Shown here: positions 26,057 to 34,066 of the stretch, piece by piece
How positions within the stretch are numbered: the first letter of the stretch is position 1
Layout of the letters: each line of letters opens with the position of its first letter
From: Paenibacillus physcomitrellae
Lineage (GTDB): Bacteria > Bacillota > Bacilli > Paenibacillales > Paenibacillaceae
DNA length: 64,000 nt
Direction: 5' to 3'
Assembly (NCBI RefSeq): GCF_002240225.1
Contig: NZ_CP022584.1
Coordinates: forward strand, 186,001-250,000
Notes under the pieces: model-generated
Told to the model about the DNA's origin: nothing
What the model saw: only the letters and a program-made list of their open reading frames with translations
Databases searched by the model: none
Made by a program: the position numbers and the translations under genes

Positions 26057-27265
26057 ATGAATTTGCCCTGGAAAAAGAACCTCTATGTGCTTTGGTGCGG
26101 CGTCTTCTGTACAAGCACGGCTTATTCAATGGTCATCCCTTTTCTGACGTTGTTTATCAACAAGGATTTGGGTGTAGAGTCGAATGTGTCCTTTTGGTCG
26201 GGCCTGCTATTTGGTGTAACCTTTCTGGCTAGTGCGCTGATTGCGCCCTTCTGGGGCTCGCTCGCTGACAAATACGGCCGCAAACCGATGCTGCTGCGCT
26301 CGGGCTTCAGCCTGTGTGCGGTTTATCTCCTGATGGCCGTCGTCCAGAATCCTTATGAGCTTCTGGTTGTCCGCATTTTGTCGGGGCTGCTTGCCGGTTA
26401 TGTCCCTTCGGCTATCGCTTTGGTCGGTACCAATACGCCGGAGAAGCACGTTGGCTACGCGCTTGGCATTATGGCAACGGCCGGAGCGTCGGGCAGCATT
26501 GTTGGTCCGCTGCTTGGCGGCGTGCTGAGCAAATTTATCGGTTACAGGGAATGTTTCCTGGTAGCCGCGTTTGTAGTACTCATGTCCGCGATCATTGCCT
26601 GGATCGGAGCGAAGGAAGAGAACTTCGACCGCAACCGGACACGGTCGCACGTCATGGATGATTTGAAGGAAGCTTCGGCTAACCGTCCGTTAATGCGTCA
26701 GCTGGGAGTCGTGCTGATTGTGACGGCTTCGGTCATGGTGCTAGAGCCGCTGCTGACGCTTTATGTGCTGGAGCTTGGCTCCTCGCATGACAATGCTTCG
26801 TTAAGCTCCGGCGTGATCTTCTCTGCGGTGGGCGTAGCCACGGTCGTTGCGGCTCCGATCTGGGGAAAAATCGGCCAGAAGATCGGTTACGAGCGGACCT
26901 TGATGATCGGCCTTCTCGGCGGAGGCCTAGGCAATGTGCTGCAGCTGCTGTTCCACAATTTGGTTGGCTTCGGCATTCTGCGTTTTGTGTACGGGCTTTT
27001 CTTTGCGGCGGTATATCCGGGTTTGAATGCCCTGATTGTCAAGGCGACAACACCAGAATTCCGCGGACGCGCCTTCAGCCTGAATCAGTCGTCCAGTCAG
27101 CTGGGCAATATGGTCGGTCCGATTGCGGGCGGCACGTTAGGGGCCTATATTCCGATCCCGATTGTCTTTCTGCTCAACGGGGTGCTGCTCACGGCCACGG
27201 CCGGCACGCTGAAGTGGAAGCAGCTTAAAGTGCGCAGGGCGAAAGATCAGGCGGCGGACGTTTGA
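26057..27265 (+). CDS. MFS drug-efflux-type transporter
   Basis: 402 residues with twelve predicted membrane helices. The family A loop between helices 2 and 3 reads GSLADKYGRKPML, and helix 5 has the antiporter-type motif ATAGASGSIVGPLLGG, as in DHA1 proton-drug antiporters (TetA, MdtG-like). A mirror loop GKIGQKIGYERTL sits in the second half. ATG after GGGAGGTGG. Substrate unknown. The palindrome at 25934 suggests regulated expression. A terminator follows 38 bases after the stop. Confidence 0.9.
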   Translation: MNLPWKKNLYVLWCGVFCTSTAYSMVIPFLTLFINKDLGVESNVSFWSGLLFGVTFLASALIAPFWGSLADKYGRKPMLLRSGFSLCAVYLLMAVVQNPYELLVVRILSGLLAGYVPSAIALVGTNTPEKHVGYALGIMATAGASGSIVGPLLGGVLSKFIGYRECFLVAAFVVLMSAIIAWIGAKEENFDRNRTRSHVMDDLKEASANRPLMRQLGVVLIVTASVMVLEPLLTLYVLELGSSHDNASLSSGVIFSAVGVATVVAAPIWGKIGQKIGYERTLMIGLLGGGLGNVLQLLFHNLVGFGILRFVYGLFFAAVYPGLNALIVKATTPEFRGRAFSLNQSSSQLGNMVGPIAGGTLGAYIPIPIVFLLNGVLLTATAGTLKWKQLKVRRAKDQAADV

Positions 27266-27303
27266 TTTTTTGAGAAAAATTTTTCCTTCAACGTTTGACA
27301 GCA

Positions 27304-27343
27304 GACGCCATCCCACGCTACGGCTTGGGACGGCGTTTTTGCT
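27304..27343 (+). terminator. Intrinsic terminator after the MFS gene
   Basis: ACGCC-A-TCCCA pairs with TGGGA-C-GGCGT, followed by TTTTTG. Confidence 0.82.
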
Positions 27344-27511
27344 TTGTTTCCGGGAATGCCGTCGATCGGCCTCAGAAAGGACGGAATGACTATGCAGAGC
27401 GGCGGGAAGGGGGAAGTTTTAAATTGATCTGAACGGTTAAATAAGAAATACCAGAAGAACAGGAAAATTGTTCCTGCTCGGTAATATAATTCAGGACGAG
27501 GGGTGCTTACT

Positions 27512-27649
27512 ATGGCCATTGACCGTTTTATTCTGAGGAAGCTTGAACAATGCGAGGAAGAGAACATCAGACGCAATCTGCTAAACCTGTTTCTAATCCG
27601 GATCGAACAAGCCTGGTATAAAGAAGAAGCCCACAGAACGGCGGTATAA
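27512..27649 (+). CDS. Small 45-residue protein
   Basis: A frame beginning MAIDRFILRKLEQCEEENIR and ending AHRTAV, with a good ribosome site (GAGGGGTG) 7 bases before the ATG and a TATAAT 22 bases further up (27485-27490). The peptide is charged and helical with one cysteine. A near-palindrome (GAACAGGAA...TTCCTGCTC, 27457-27479) covers the -35 area. I do not recognise it. The frame, ribosome site and promoter together make it a likely gene; size alone leaves doubt. Confidence 0.55.
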   Translation: MAIDRFILRKLEQCEEENIRRNLLNLFLIRIEQAWYKEEAHRTAV

Positions 27650-27725
27650 CCGTAGCTGCGGGCTTCCTCAACTTCATAAAGAACAAATAACACAAGTCTT
27701 CTACTCTACACCATAAATAGAAAGA

Positions 27726-27965
27726 TTAGTAGAGTGAGAGCGCCAAAGAATCAAATTCGCTTTTGCTGTGAAGAATGGCTTCGGAACCTTCAATTTCAAT
27801 GCTAATCAAAGAAGTCAAACATTTTTTCAGCGCTTGCTTGCCGTTGCGAATTTTATGATCGAGCGCGTTTGTCAGCAATTTAAGTGTACGTTGCATAGGT
27901 TGTTTGTTCTCGGAGCTGAAATAGACGGGAATGAGTTTGTTATCAAAATGAATGACCGTTTTCAC
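27726..27965 (-). CDS. Small hypothetical protein
   Basis: 79 residues from a GTG at 27965, preceded by AGAGGTGA; the frame is open to 28046 but without a ribosome site. Begins MKTVIHFDNKLIPVYFSS and continues with a basic helix (TLKLLTNALDHKIRNGKQALKK) and an acidic C-terminal strand region. No known motif. AT-rich compared with its neighbours. It converges with the 45-residue gene, with 76 bases between the stops. Confidence 0.6.
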   Translation of the reverse strand: MKTVIHFDNKLIPVYFSSENKQPMQRTLKLLTNALDHKIRNGKQALKKCLTSLISIEIEGSEAILHSKSEFDSLALSLY

Positions 27966-28279
27966 TCTAATCACCTCTATAGTTTTAATTTCATTAATTA
28001 AATTGTAAAACCTTTTGCTTAAAACTAGCTTAAGAAAATATAACAAATTGATTAAATACTAGAAGGAGACGGCAATCGGTCGTCTCTTCTTGCTGTTTGT
28101 TTACCCTTTGCCGAGGGTAACGACACTTTTTTCAGCTCGCTATACTTTAGTAACGAACGAAGCTGCTTCTTGGTTTCGTTTTTTTTAGATAATTTGGTGA
28201 AAAAATGGTGAACAAGGTAAATAACGACCCTTCCTTCTACAGCCTGGGCCTCAGTTTGATCTGCTTGCAGCCAGAAAGA

Positions 28280-28323
28280 AGAGGCCTGCAGTTTCAGCTT
28301 GGATCGCTGATCTGCAGGCCTCT
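28280..28323 (-). terminator. Hairpin terminator of the GxGYxYP gene; gap description
   Basis: AGAGGCCTGCAG and CTGCAGGCCTCT form a perfect 12-bp stem 22 bases after the stop of the minus-strand gene, followed on that strand by TTCTTTCT. The rest of the gap 28047-28344 holds no gene; a plus-strand hairpin AACGAA/TTCGTT with a T-run (28156-28186) and GAGACG/CGTCTC near 28066 are the only other structures seen. Confidence 0.7.
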
Positions 28324-28344
28324 AATCAGTTGACTTGAGCCGTC

Positions 28345-30411
28345 TTAAGGCTTGACGGGAAGTCCGTTCGCTTCACGAATGAGCGAGAAATATTGATCGC
28401 CCCTTACAATTTCGAATTCCGGTCCCAGCTCTTTCGTCATGGTGGCGACATCCGTTGGGGTCAGGCTCCAGGCCAGCAGGCCGAGCGAGACGAACAATGG
28501 AGATTTACCATCCCAGTCCGCTTTGGCTTGCTCCAGAATGCGGAGGCCGTCCTGGACGGTGCTGATGCCTTGAATGGTTGATACCGGCAGGGATTCGTTC
28601 AGAATATCCACCCCATAGCGATCTTCCCAGCTCAGGAACAGTCCTGGCGCCTTATAATACTGCTCATAGTCCTTGGCGTAGGAAGAGCCCAGCGGCACGT
28701 TCTCCCCGTTGATCCGGTTCAGCACATAGGTGAGATTCATGCCGGATTTCTGCAGATATTTGTAGGATTGCTTCAGAAAATCATCAAAACTCGCTTGAGG
28801 CCAGGCTGACGGATAAAAATATCCTGCTCCGGACGGTCCGGCCATTATGAAGTCATTCGCGGTTGCCGTCTTCTGGTAATAGTTGAGAATGGCTGGAGCC
28901 GCATCAACCAGCAGCGGGCTGGAGGTCCAGTTGATCGGAACCTGGCCGCGGGCTGGATCGTCCCAGAGAATTCGCATGCGATGCTGATTGTATTGGAAAT
29001 TGTCGCCTTCGCTGAACGTGTAGGTCACATAGATTTTGTTGTCCAATTCATGGGTGACGGACGTTTGAGGACGGGTTGGCTGTACTTGGGTGCCGGAGAA
29101 GACGGTCATGTTGGAGAACCAATCGGCGGCCAGCACATAAACGCCGTAATTGGAGGTCACCTCGACAGAATTGAATTCGCCGGCTGTATCGTTGCTGAAC
29201 CAGCCCAGATAAGGTGTGCCCGGTTTAACGCTGGAAAGGATTTTTTCAAACAAAGCTTTCTGCTTTGGATCGTTCACTTCCAGCCAGAATACCATCGCTT
29301 TGTTGGCAACCGCGTAATCGCGCAGGTAGCCGTAAGGCTCCTTCTGTTCGGAGGAAAGAGGCTGAACGTTGCCGGCGGATACTTTATATTGGTTCCACAT
29401 AACAACGGAAGCCGTCAGCTCCTGAGTTCCAGCCGGAGGAGTGAACCGGTACACAAAGTAATTCCCGCCATCGGCAAAACGGTGTCCGCCATCCCCGGCG
29501 GAAATCTGCGAGCCTTGACGGTCGTACAGGAAGGCTTCTTCTTCCGGTGTGCCCGGAACAAATTGAGCGATGATCTTGCCGTCCGCTTTGACGGTAATCT
29601 CATGAACGGCCGATCCCCAGCCATCCTGCGTAAAGGCATCGTCAAAACGCAGGTATACGGAATCTTTGCCTAAGAAACGGGTCAAATCCAGATCATAAGA
29701 AGCTTTGTTGCTGGCGTCGCGGATTTGTTCCGTTTCCTGGGCGATCGTCTCAAACGATTCGGGCAGTCCTGACGGAATTTTGATGGAGGTGTCAGGGCTC
29801 AAGCCGACCAGCATCCGATGAGTGGTTTGGTTCCATAGATGTTCGTATTGCCAGGTGTAGGCGTCCAGACGGTCCTTGAATTTGCCGCGTAAATCTTCAA
29901 GCACCTTCAGCTTATAGGGAGCGGCTTGCAGCTTGGCAGCCAGCTCAGGTCCGGCGACGACGGCGTCTTTCAGTCCTGCCAGGGTTGTCGCCACGTTGAT
30001 AGAATCCGGAACCTGCGGATCATAAATAATCAGGCCTTTGACTTCGTTTTTGTATTTCTTAACAAGCTGCCATGGATCCTTGTGCTGAACATAAGGGACG
30101 TGGAGGTCGTTCAGCCAGGTTGTCTTGCCCTCTTCTTCGTTCTCCAGCAAATAAATCCGAGGTTCCGAACGGTTTACGATGCCCTGCAAGGTACTCAGCA
30201 GCAGCCGCATATCGCCGGATTCATCGATCACATCGGCAACATCAAGATGCTTTGCGTTTGCAAAGCTTGGAAGCGCTTGCGATAATGGCCAGCTAATTTG
30301 ATTTTTTTTCGATAAAGGGGTAGAGGATTGTGCAGATATTGAGGTGTTGCCAAAGCTTAAAGATAACGTACAACAGATAACGAAACATGTAATCGCGATT
30401 TTTCGAATCAA
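28345..30411 (-). CDS. Exported GxGYxYP-family putative glycoside hydrolase
   Basis: 688 residues with a signal peptide (IRKIAITCFVICCTLSLSFG, cleavage near SAQS). The family motif is visible as GPSGAGYFYPSAWP at about residue 530. GxGYxYP proteins occur in sugar-degradation loci and are thought to be glycoside hydrolases, with no firmly known substrate. Other segments include a DUF-type N-terminal region (ESGDMRLLLSTLQGIVNR) and a middle beta-rich insert (about 235-340) that resembles a carbohydrate-binding module. It is divergent from the GntR-type regulator and next to a sugar importer and an alpha-mannosidase, so it probably acts outside the cell on the glycan imported by that system. Confidence 0.85.
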   Translation of the reverse strand: MIRKIAITCFVICCTLSLSFGNTSISAQSSTPLSKKNQISWPLSQALPSFANAKHLDVADVIDESGDMRLLLSTLQGIVNRSEPRIYLLENEEEGKTTWLNDLHVPYVQHKDPWQLVKKYKNEVKGLIIYDPQVPDSINVATTLAGLKDAVVAGPELAAKLQAAPYKLKVLEDLRGKFKDRLDAYTWQYEHLWNQTTHRMLVGLSPDTSIKIPSGLPESFETIAQETEQIRDASNKASYDLDLTRFLGKDSVYLRFDDAFTQDGWGSAVHEITVKADGKIIAQFVPGTPEEEAFLYDRQGSQISAGDGGHRFADGGNYFVYRFTPPAGTQELTASVVMWNQYKVSAGNVQPLSSEQKEPYGYLRDYAVANKAMVFWLEVNDPKQKALFEKILSSVKPGTPYLGWFSNDTAGEFNSVEVTSNYGVYVLAADWFSNMTVFSGTQVQPTRPQTSVTHELDNKIYVTYTFSEGDNFQYNQHRMRILWDDPARGQVPINWTSSPLLVDAAPAILNYYQKTATANDFIMAGPSGAGYFYPSAWPQASFDDFLKQSYKYLQKSGMNLTYVLNRINGENVPLGSSYAKDYEQYYKAPGLFLSWEDRYGVDILNESLPVSTIQGISTVQDGLRILEQAKADWDGKSPLFVSLGLLAWSLTPTDVATMTKELGPEFEIVRGDQYFSLIREANGLPVKP

Positions 30412-30531
30412 GTTCGTTCACCTCATGTCCTCGTATTGGGGGGCCATCGTTTGGAAATTTCCGTCAGCCGGGCACAAATCCCCTCCTTTCCGGCCGTCAT
30501 TTATAGGTACAAACGACAACGCCTGATGAAT

Positions 30532-30561
30532 ATGTTAAATATATCTAATATGTATTGTCAA
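30532..30561 (-). promoter_or_regulatory. Promoter of the GxGYxYP gene
   Basis: On the minus strand -35 TTGACA (30561-30556), 18-base spacer and -10 TAACAT (30537-30532). The AAATGACAT motif is not in this promoter but lies 31-40 bases upstream of it. Confidence 0.5.
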
Positions 30562-30585
30562 GTGAGAATTCCAGCTTTCAAATCA

Positions 30586-30612
30586 TTGACTAAATGACAT
30601 AAATGATATAAC
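30586..30612 (+). promoter_or_regulatory. Promoter and operator of the GntR-type regulator gene
   Basis: TTGACT (30586-30591) is followed at once by two tandem 9-mers, AAATGACAT and AAATGATAT, then TATAAC (30607-30612). The same TTGACT plus AAATGACATAA occurs before the transporter operon at 32026, so the regulator probably binds both sites. Confidence 0.65.
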
Positions 30613-30654
30613 GTAAAGAGGTGAAAGAGAGAAACAAGTGAGGAGATCCATAGG

Positions 30655-31935
30655 ATGCGAAATGAACGAAAACCGTTATATATGCAGATTCAGCAGTATT
30701 TTAAAGATTTGATCCTGAGCGGAAAGCTGAAGGAAGATGATAAAATTCCTTCGGAGAAGGAATTGATGGACCAGTTTGATGTCAGCCGGATCACCGTGGC
30801 GAATGCGCTGACGCAGCTGGCGAAGGACGGGTGGATTTACCGTATTCCGGGCAAAGGCAGCTTTGTCAGCGAAGGCATCGGCGAGCTGCTGCCTCGTCAA
30901 AATCAGCAAGAGGCAGGAGCGAGGGCTCATCCGGAAGGCGGCGGAGCGGGCTTTTCGCAGCCCGAGGGAACATTTGCCGCGAACGGAGAACACATGCCGC
31001 TTGGAGCCGAGACCTATCCTTATACGGGCGAGACCTCCAAAACGATCGGACTGGTTATGCCGCAGCTCGTGGATTATTTCGCCATTCGTTTGCTGCAGGG
31101 GATCAATAACATTATTGAAAACAGTCCGTATACCCTTCAGATCGTGTTGACTTACAATTCGATCGACCGGGAGAAAGCAGCGATTGGCGATCTGATTCGC
31201 AAAGGTGCCGCCGGATTGATCATTTTCCCCTCCGATGCGGAGATGTACAACGAGGAGATTTTGTCCCTGAAGCTGCAGGGATTCCCGTTTGTGCTGATCG
31301 ACCGTTATCTGCCCGGCGTAGCCACTAACGTGGCGCGCAGCGACGGATTGATCGGCGGTCAGCTGGCCGTCGATTATTTATGGGAGCTTGGACACCGCGA
31401 CATCGCCATCTGCTCCGATTCTCCGCTGCCGACCATTACGGTTGAGGACCGGATCAACGGTTATATGGAGGCCTTGAAGCAGAAAGAAGCCATGATTAAT
31501 CCGGCTTTGATCTTAACCGATTTCAAAGTGGATTACAGCGGAATCGATAAAGAGCACCCTTTGTACCGCTTTATCAAAAATCAAATCGCTACCGCCTATA
31601 TTACGCTAAACGGCCGGCTTGGCCTGCACATTTATTCCATATGCAAGGAGCTTGGCCTCAAGGTGCCGGAGGACGTCTCCATCCTGACGTTCGATGATCC
31701 GTCTCCGGGCTTGCACGAGTGGATTTATTTCTCGCATATTTCGCAGTCGGAAATTGAGATGGGAGAGGCGGCGGCCAACATTTTGCTGGAGCTGTTCGAG
31801 AACAACGAACCCAAAGATCAGGGCTATACCAAGGTAATCCTCCAGCCTAAGCTGATCGAAAGCCAATCGACGGGGCCGCTGCGAAAGCAGAACGAATTCC
31901 GCGGACGGCAAGCCGCGCCGGAAAGAAATCCTTAA
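30655..31935 (+). CDS. GntR-LacI hybrid transcriptional regulator of the mannoside locus
   Basis: 426 residues. An N-terminal GntR-type winged helix (PLYMQIQQYFKDLILSGKL, then SEKELMDQFDVSRITVANAL) is joined by a Gly/Gln-rich linker (about 75-120) to a periplasmic-binding-protein-like effector domain (SKTIGLVMPQLVDYFAIRLLQGI ... to KVILQPKLIESQSTG). This is the AraR-like architecture: DNA binding is released by a sugar. The next genes are a sugar ABC importer and glycan enzymes, and AAATGACAT repeats occur in its own and in the importer promoter, so self-regulation and operon control are likely. A strong terminator separates it from the importer genes. Confidence 0.9.
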   Translation: MRNERKPLYMQIQQYFKDLILSGKLKEDDKIPSEKELMDQFDVSRITVANALTQLAKDGWIYRIPGKGSFVSEGIGELLPRQNQQEAGARAHPEGGGAGFSQPEGTFAANGEHMPLGAETYPYTGETSKTIGLVMPQLVDYFAIRLLQGINNIIENSPYTLQIVLTYNSIDREKAAIGDLIRKGAAGLIIFPSDAEMYNEEILSLKLQGFPFVLIDRYLPGVATNVARSDGLIGGQLAVDYLWELGHRDIAICSDSPLPTITVEDRINGYMEALKQKEAMINPALILTDFKVDYSGIDKEHPLYRFIKNQIATAYITLNGRLGLHIYSICKELGLKVPEDVSILTFDDPSPGLHEWIYFSHISQSEIEMGEAAANILLELFENNEPKDQGYTKVILQPKLIESQSTGPLRKQNEFRGRQAAPERNP

Positions 31936-31954
31936 AGGTTTGATCGATCGTAAT

Positions 31955-31990
31955 GACATCTGCTCGCCAGGAGCAGGTGTCTTTTTTTTT
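31955..31990 (+). terminator. Intrinsic terminator after the regulator gene
   Basis: GACATCTGCTC-GCCAG-GAGCAGGTGTC followed by nine T. Confidence 0.92.
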
Positions 31991-32008
31991 GCAAAAAAAA
32001 ACAGCAAT

Positions 32009-32054
32009 AAATGACATAGTATATCTTGACTTAAATGACATAACTAATTATATT
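32009..32054 (+). promoter_or_regulatory. Promoter and operators of the sugar-import operon
   Basis: Two AAATGACAT copies (32009-32017 and 32033-32041) flank and overlap a promoter: -35 TTGACT (32026-32031), 17-base spacer, -10 TATATT (32049-32054). The second copy fills the spacer, as an operator that blocks RNA polymerase would. Confidence 0.7.
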
Positions 32055-32127
32055 TAATAATACAATTGATTAGTTGCTTCACACAGGCTCTTGCAGGACT
32101 GAAATCAGTAGGGAGGTTGCTTGGACT

Positions 32128-33126
32128 ATGGAGAAAACGGCAGAACGGGAGGGAAGGCCCTCTTTCAACCGGCGTAGGGGCAGACATAAGGATGCCTTGA
32201 TCGCAGCCGTAATTCTGGTTCCGATGTTTCTGTTTTGGCTGGTGGTTTCGGGTTTTCCGACCTTGTTTGGTTTTGCGCTCGGCTTTTTTGAGTGGGTAGG
32301 GCTGGCGGATACGCCCAACTTTATCTGGTTTGACAATTTTATCGACTTCTTCAAAAACCCGGTCTATACGGATGCCTTATGGAGGTCGATATGGCTTGGC
32401 GGCCTCGTCACGTTCATCACGCTGGCTGCGGGCTTCGGGGCGTCGCTGCTGATGAATATGCCGCTTTTCGGCAAAGGCTTCTATCGCTCGATTTGGTACA
32501 TCCCCGCTGTTACGGCGACAGTGGCCACCACGCAGGTATTTAACATCTTTCTGGATTCAAATAACGGCGTGATCAACAACATTCTTAAAGCGATGGGCAA
32601 GGAACCGATCGTGTGGCAGTATTCCGTCGGCTGGGGCATTTTCTGGATCGTGGTCTATTCGGTCTGGAAAGGCGTGGGGGGAGCGGCGCTGATCTGGCTG
32701 GCGGGGTTGCAGTCCGTTGACGTCTCGCTTTATGAAGCGGCGGAAATCGACGGGGCCGGTCGTTTTAACAAACTGCGGTATGTCACCTTGCCAGGCTTGA
32801 AGCCGATTGCGACCTATATCGTGATCACCAGCCTGATCGGTGCGATTCAAATTTATGAACAGGTGCTGTTTATTACCAACGGCGGGCCGTACGGGCAAAC
32901 GGAGGTGCTGGTCTTCCGGATTTACCGCGACGGGTTCTGGGATTTCAACCTCGGCATGGCCGGAGCTTCTTCTCTGATTATGGCTTTGATCGTCATAGTG
33001 GCCACCGTACTGTATTACAATTGGTCAACCAAATCCGACAAACGGACGACGATCCCGATCAAGCCGGTAAAACGCAAAGGAAAGAGGGGGGAGAGCCATG
33101 TCCGCAACGCGAAAGGAGAACTTTAA
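32128..33126 (+). CDS. Sugar ABC transporter permease, MalF-type
   Basis: 332 residues from the ATG at 32128, preceded by AGGGAGG; the frame is open to 32074. Six membrane helices and the EAA loop (YEAAEIDGAGRFNKLRYVTLPGLKP) that contacts the ATPase. CUT1-family carbohydrate importer subunit. No ATPase gene is in the locus, so a shared MsmX-type ATPase elsewhere is expected. It overlaps the next permease gene by 29 bases. Confidence 0.93.
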   Translation: MEKTAEREGRPSFNRRRGRHKDALIAAVILVPMFLFWLVVSGFPTLFGFALGFFEWVGLADTPNFIWFDNFIDFFKNPVYTDALWRSIWLGGLVTFITLAAGFGASLLMNMPLFGKGFYRSIWYIPAVTATVATTQVFNIFLDSNNGVINNILKAMGKEPIVWQYSVGWGIFWIVVYSVWKGVGGAALIWLAGLQSVDVSLYEAAEIDGAGRFNKLRYVTLPGLKPIATYIVITSLIGAIQIYEQVLFITNGGPYGQTEVLVFRIYRDGFWDFNLGMAGASSLIMALIVIVATVLYYNWSTKSDKRTTIPIKPVKRKGKRGESHVRNAKGEL

Positions 33127-34021
33127 AAATCAGTTCAAACCCGCTTATCTCATCGGACATATCCTGCTGCTTGGCATCGGCCTTATTTTACTCTATCCAT
33201 TGATCTTCATGGTGCTTGCCGGGTTCTTTACGAAAACGGAGTTTACATCCACTGTACTTAGCATATTTCCGATTCCCAAGCAACCGACTCTGGAAAACTT
33301 CAAAGAGCTCATTATAGGCACGGCGGATTCTTCGGTGGCCATGTATTTCAGAAATTCTGTCATCCGGACCGTTTATAACACGTTGTGGGCTATATTGACT
33401 TCGTTCCTGGCCGGTTACGTTTTTGCCCGCTTGAAATTCAAAGGGCGGGAAGCGATCTTCCTGATTCTGCTGGCGACACAAATGATTCCGGGCACGCTGG
33501 CCATTATCCCGACTTATCTGGAGTTCGCCAGATTTCCGTTTGCCGGGGGGAATAACCCGTTTACCGGAGGAACAGGGATACTCAACTCTTGGTGGGTTTA
33601 TTTGATTGGCGGCCCCAGCATCAATATTATGGGCACCTTCCTGGTGAAGCAGTCGCTGGAGAAAGTGCCGCTGGAGATCGACGAAGCGGCGGTTATGGAC
33701 GGGGCCGGCACTTTCCGGCTGATCTTTCAAATTTTGTTCCCGCTACAGCTCCCGATTATGGCTTTTATCGCGATCACGACGGCGCTGGGAACCTGGAATG
33801 ACTTCATTACCCCTTTCTTTTATACAACCAGCGATAACTTGCAAACGCTTCCAGCAGCCATTACGCGGATTTCATCCGTTGGGGCCAGCCCGGGTGCTGT
33901 AATCGATTATCCGATGATCATCACCTTAAGCATGGGGATCACGATTCCGGCCCTGCTTATCTTCGCCTTTTTCCAAAAGTACATCGTCCAAGGCTTGGCC
34001 AATACCGGTATCAAAGGATAA
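33098..34021 (+). CDS. Sugar ABC transporter permease, MalG-type
   Basis: 307 residues; ATG at 33098 after AGGGGGGAG, inside the end of the previous gene. Six helices with the EAA loop DEAAVMDGAGTFRLIFQILFPLQLP. Works with the MalF-type partner to import an oligosaccharide. A Gly/Asn-rich loop (FPFAGGNNPFTGGTG) between helices is somewhat longer than usual. Confidence 0.93.
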   Translation: MSATRKENFKNQFKPAYLIGHILLLGIGLILLYPLIFMVLAGFFTKTEFTSTVLSIFPIPKQPTLENFKELIIGTADSSVAMYFRNSVIRTVYNTLWAILTSFLAGYVFARLKFKGREAIFLILLATQMIPGTLAIIPTYLEFARFPFAGGNNPFTGGTGILNSWWVYLIGGPSINIMGTFLVKQSLEKVPLEIDEAAVMDGAGTFRLIFQILFPLQLPIMAFIAITTALGTWNDFITPFFYTTSDNLQTLPAAITRISSVGASPGAVIDYPMIITLSMGITIPALLIFAFFQKYIVQGLANTGIKG

Positions 34022-34066
34022 CCATCCTTTTGCATACAAATTCAAAATGTCAGGGAGGGTTCAAGC

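Noticed and set aside
27457..27479. GAAC...GTTC considered as a LexA (DinR) box
   Set aside because: LexA sites in Bacillus have four bases between GAAC and GTTC; here there are nine.
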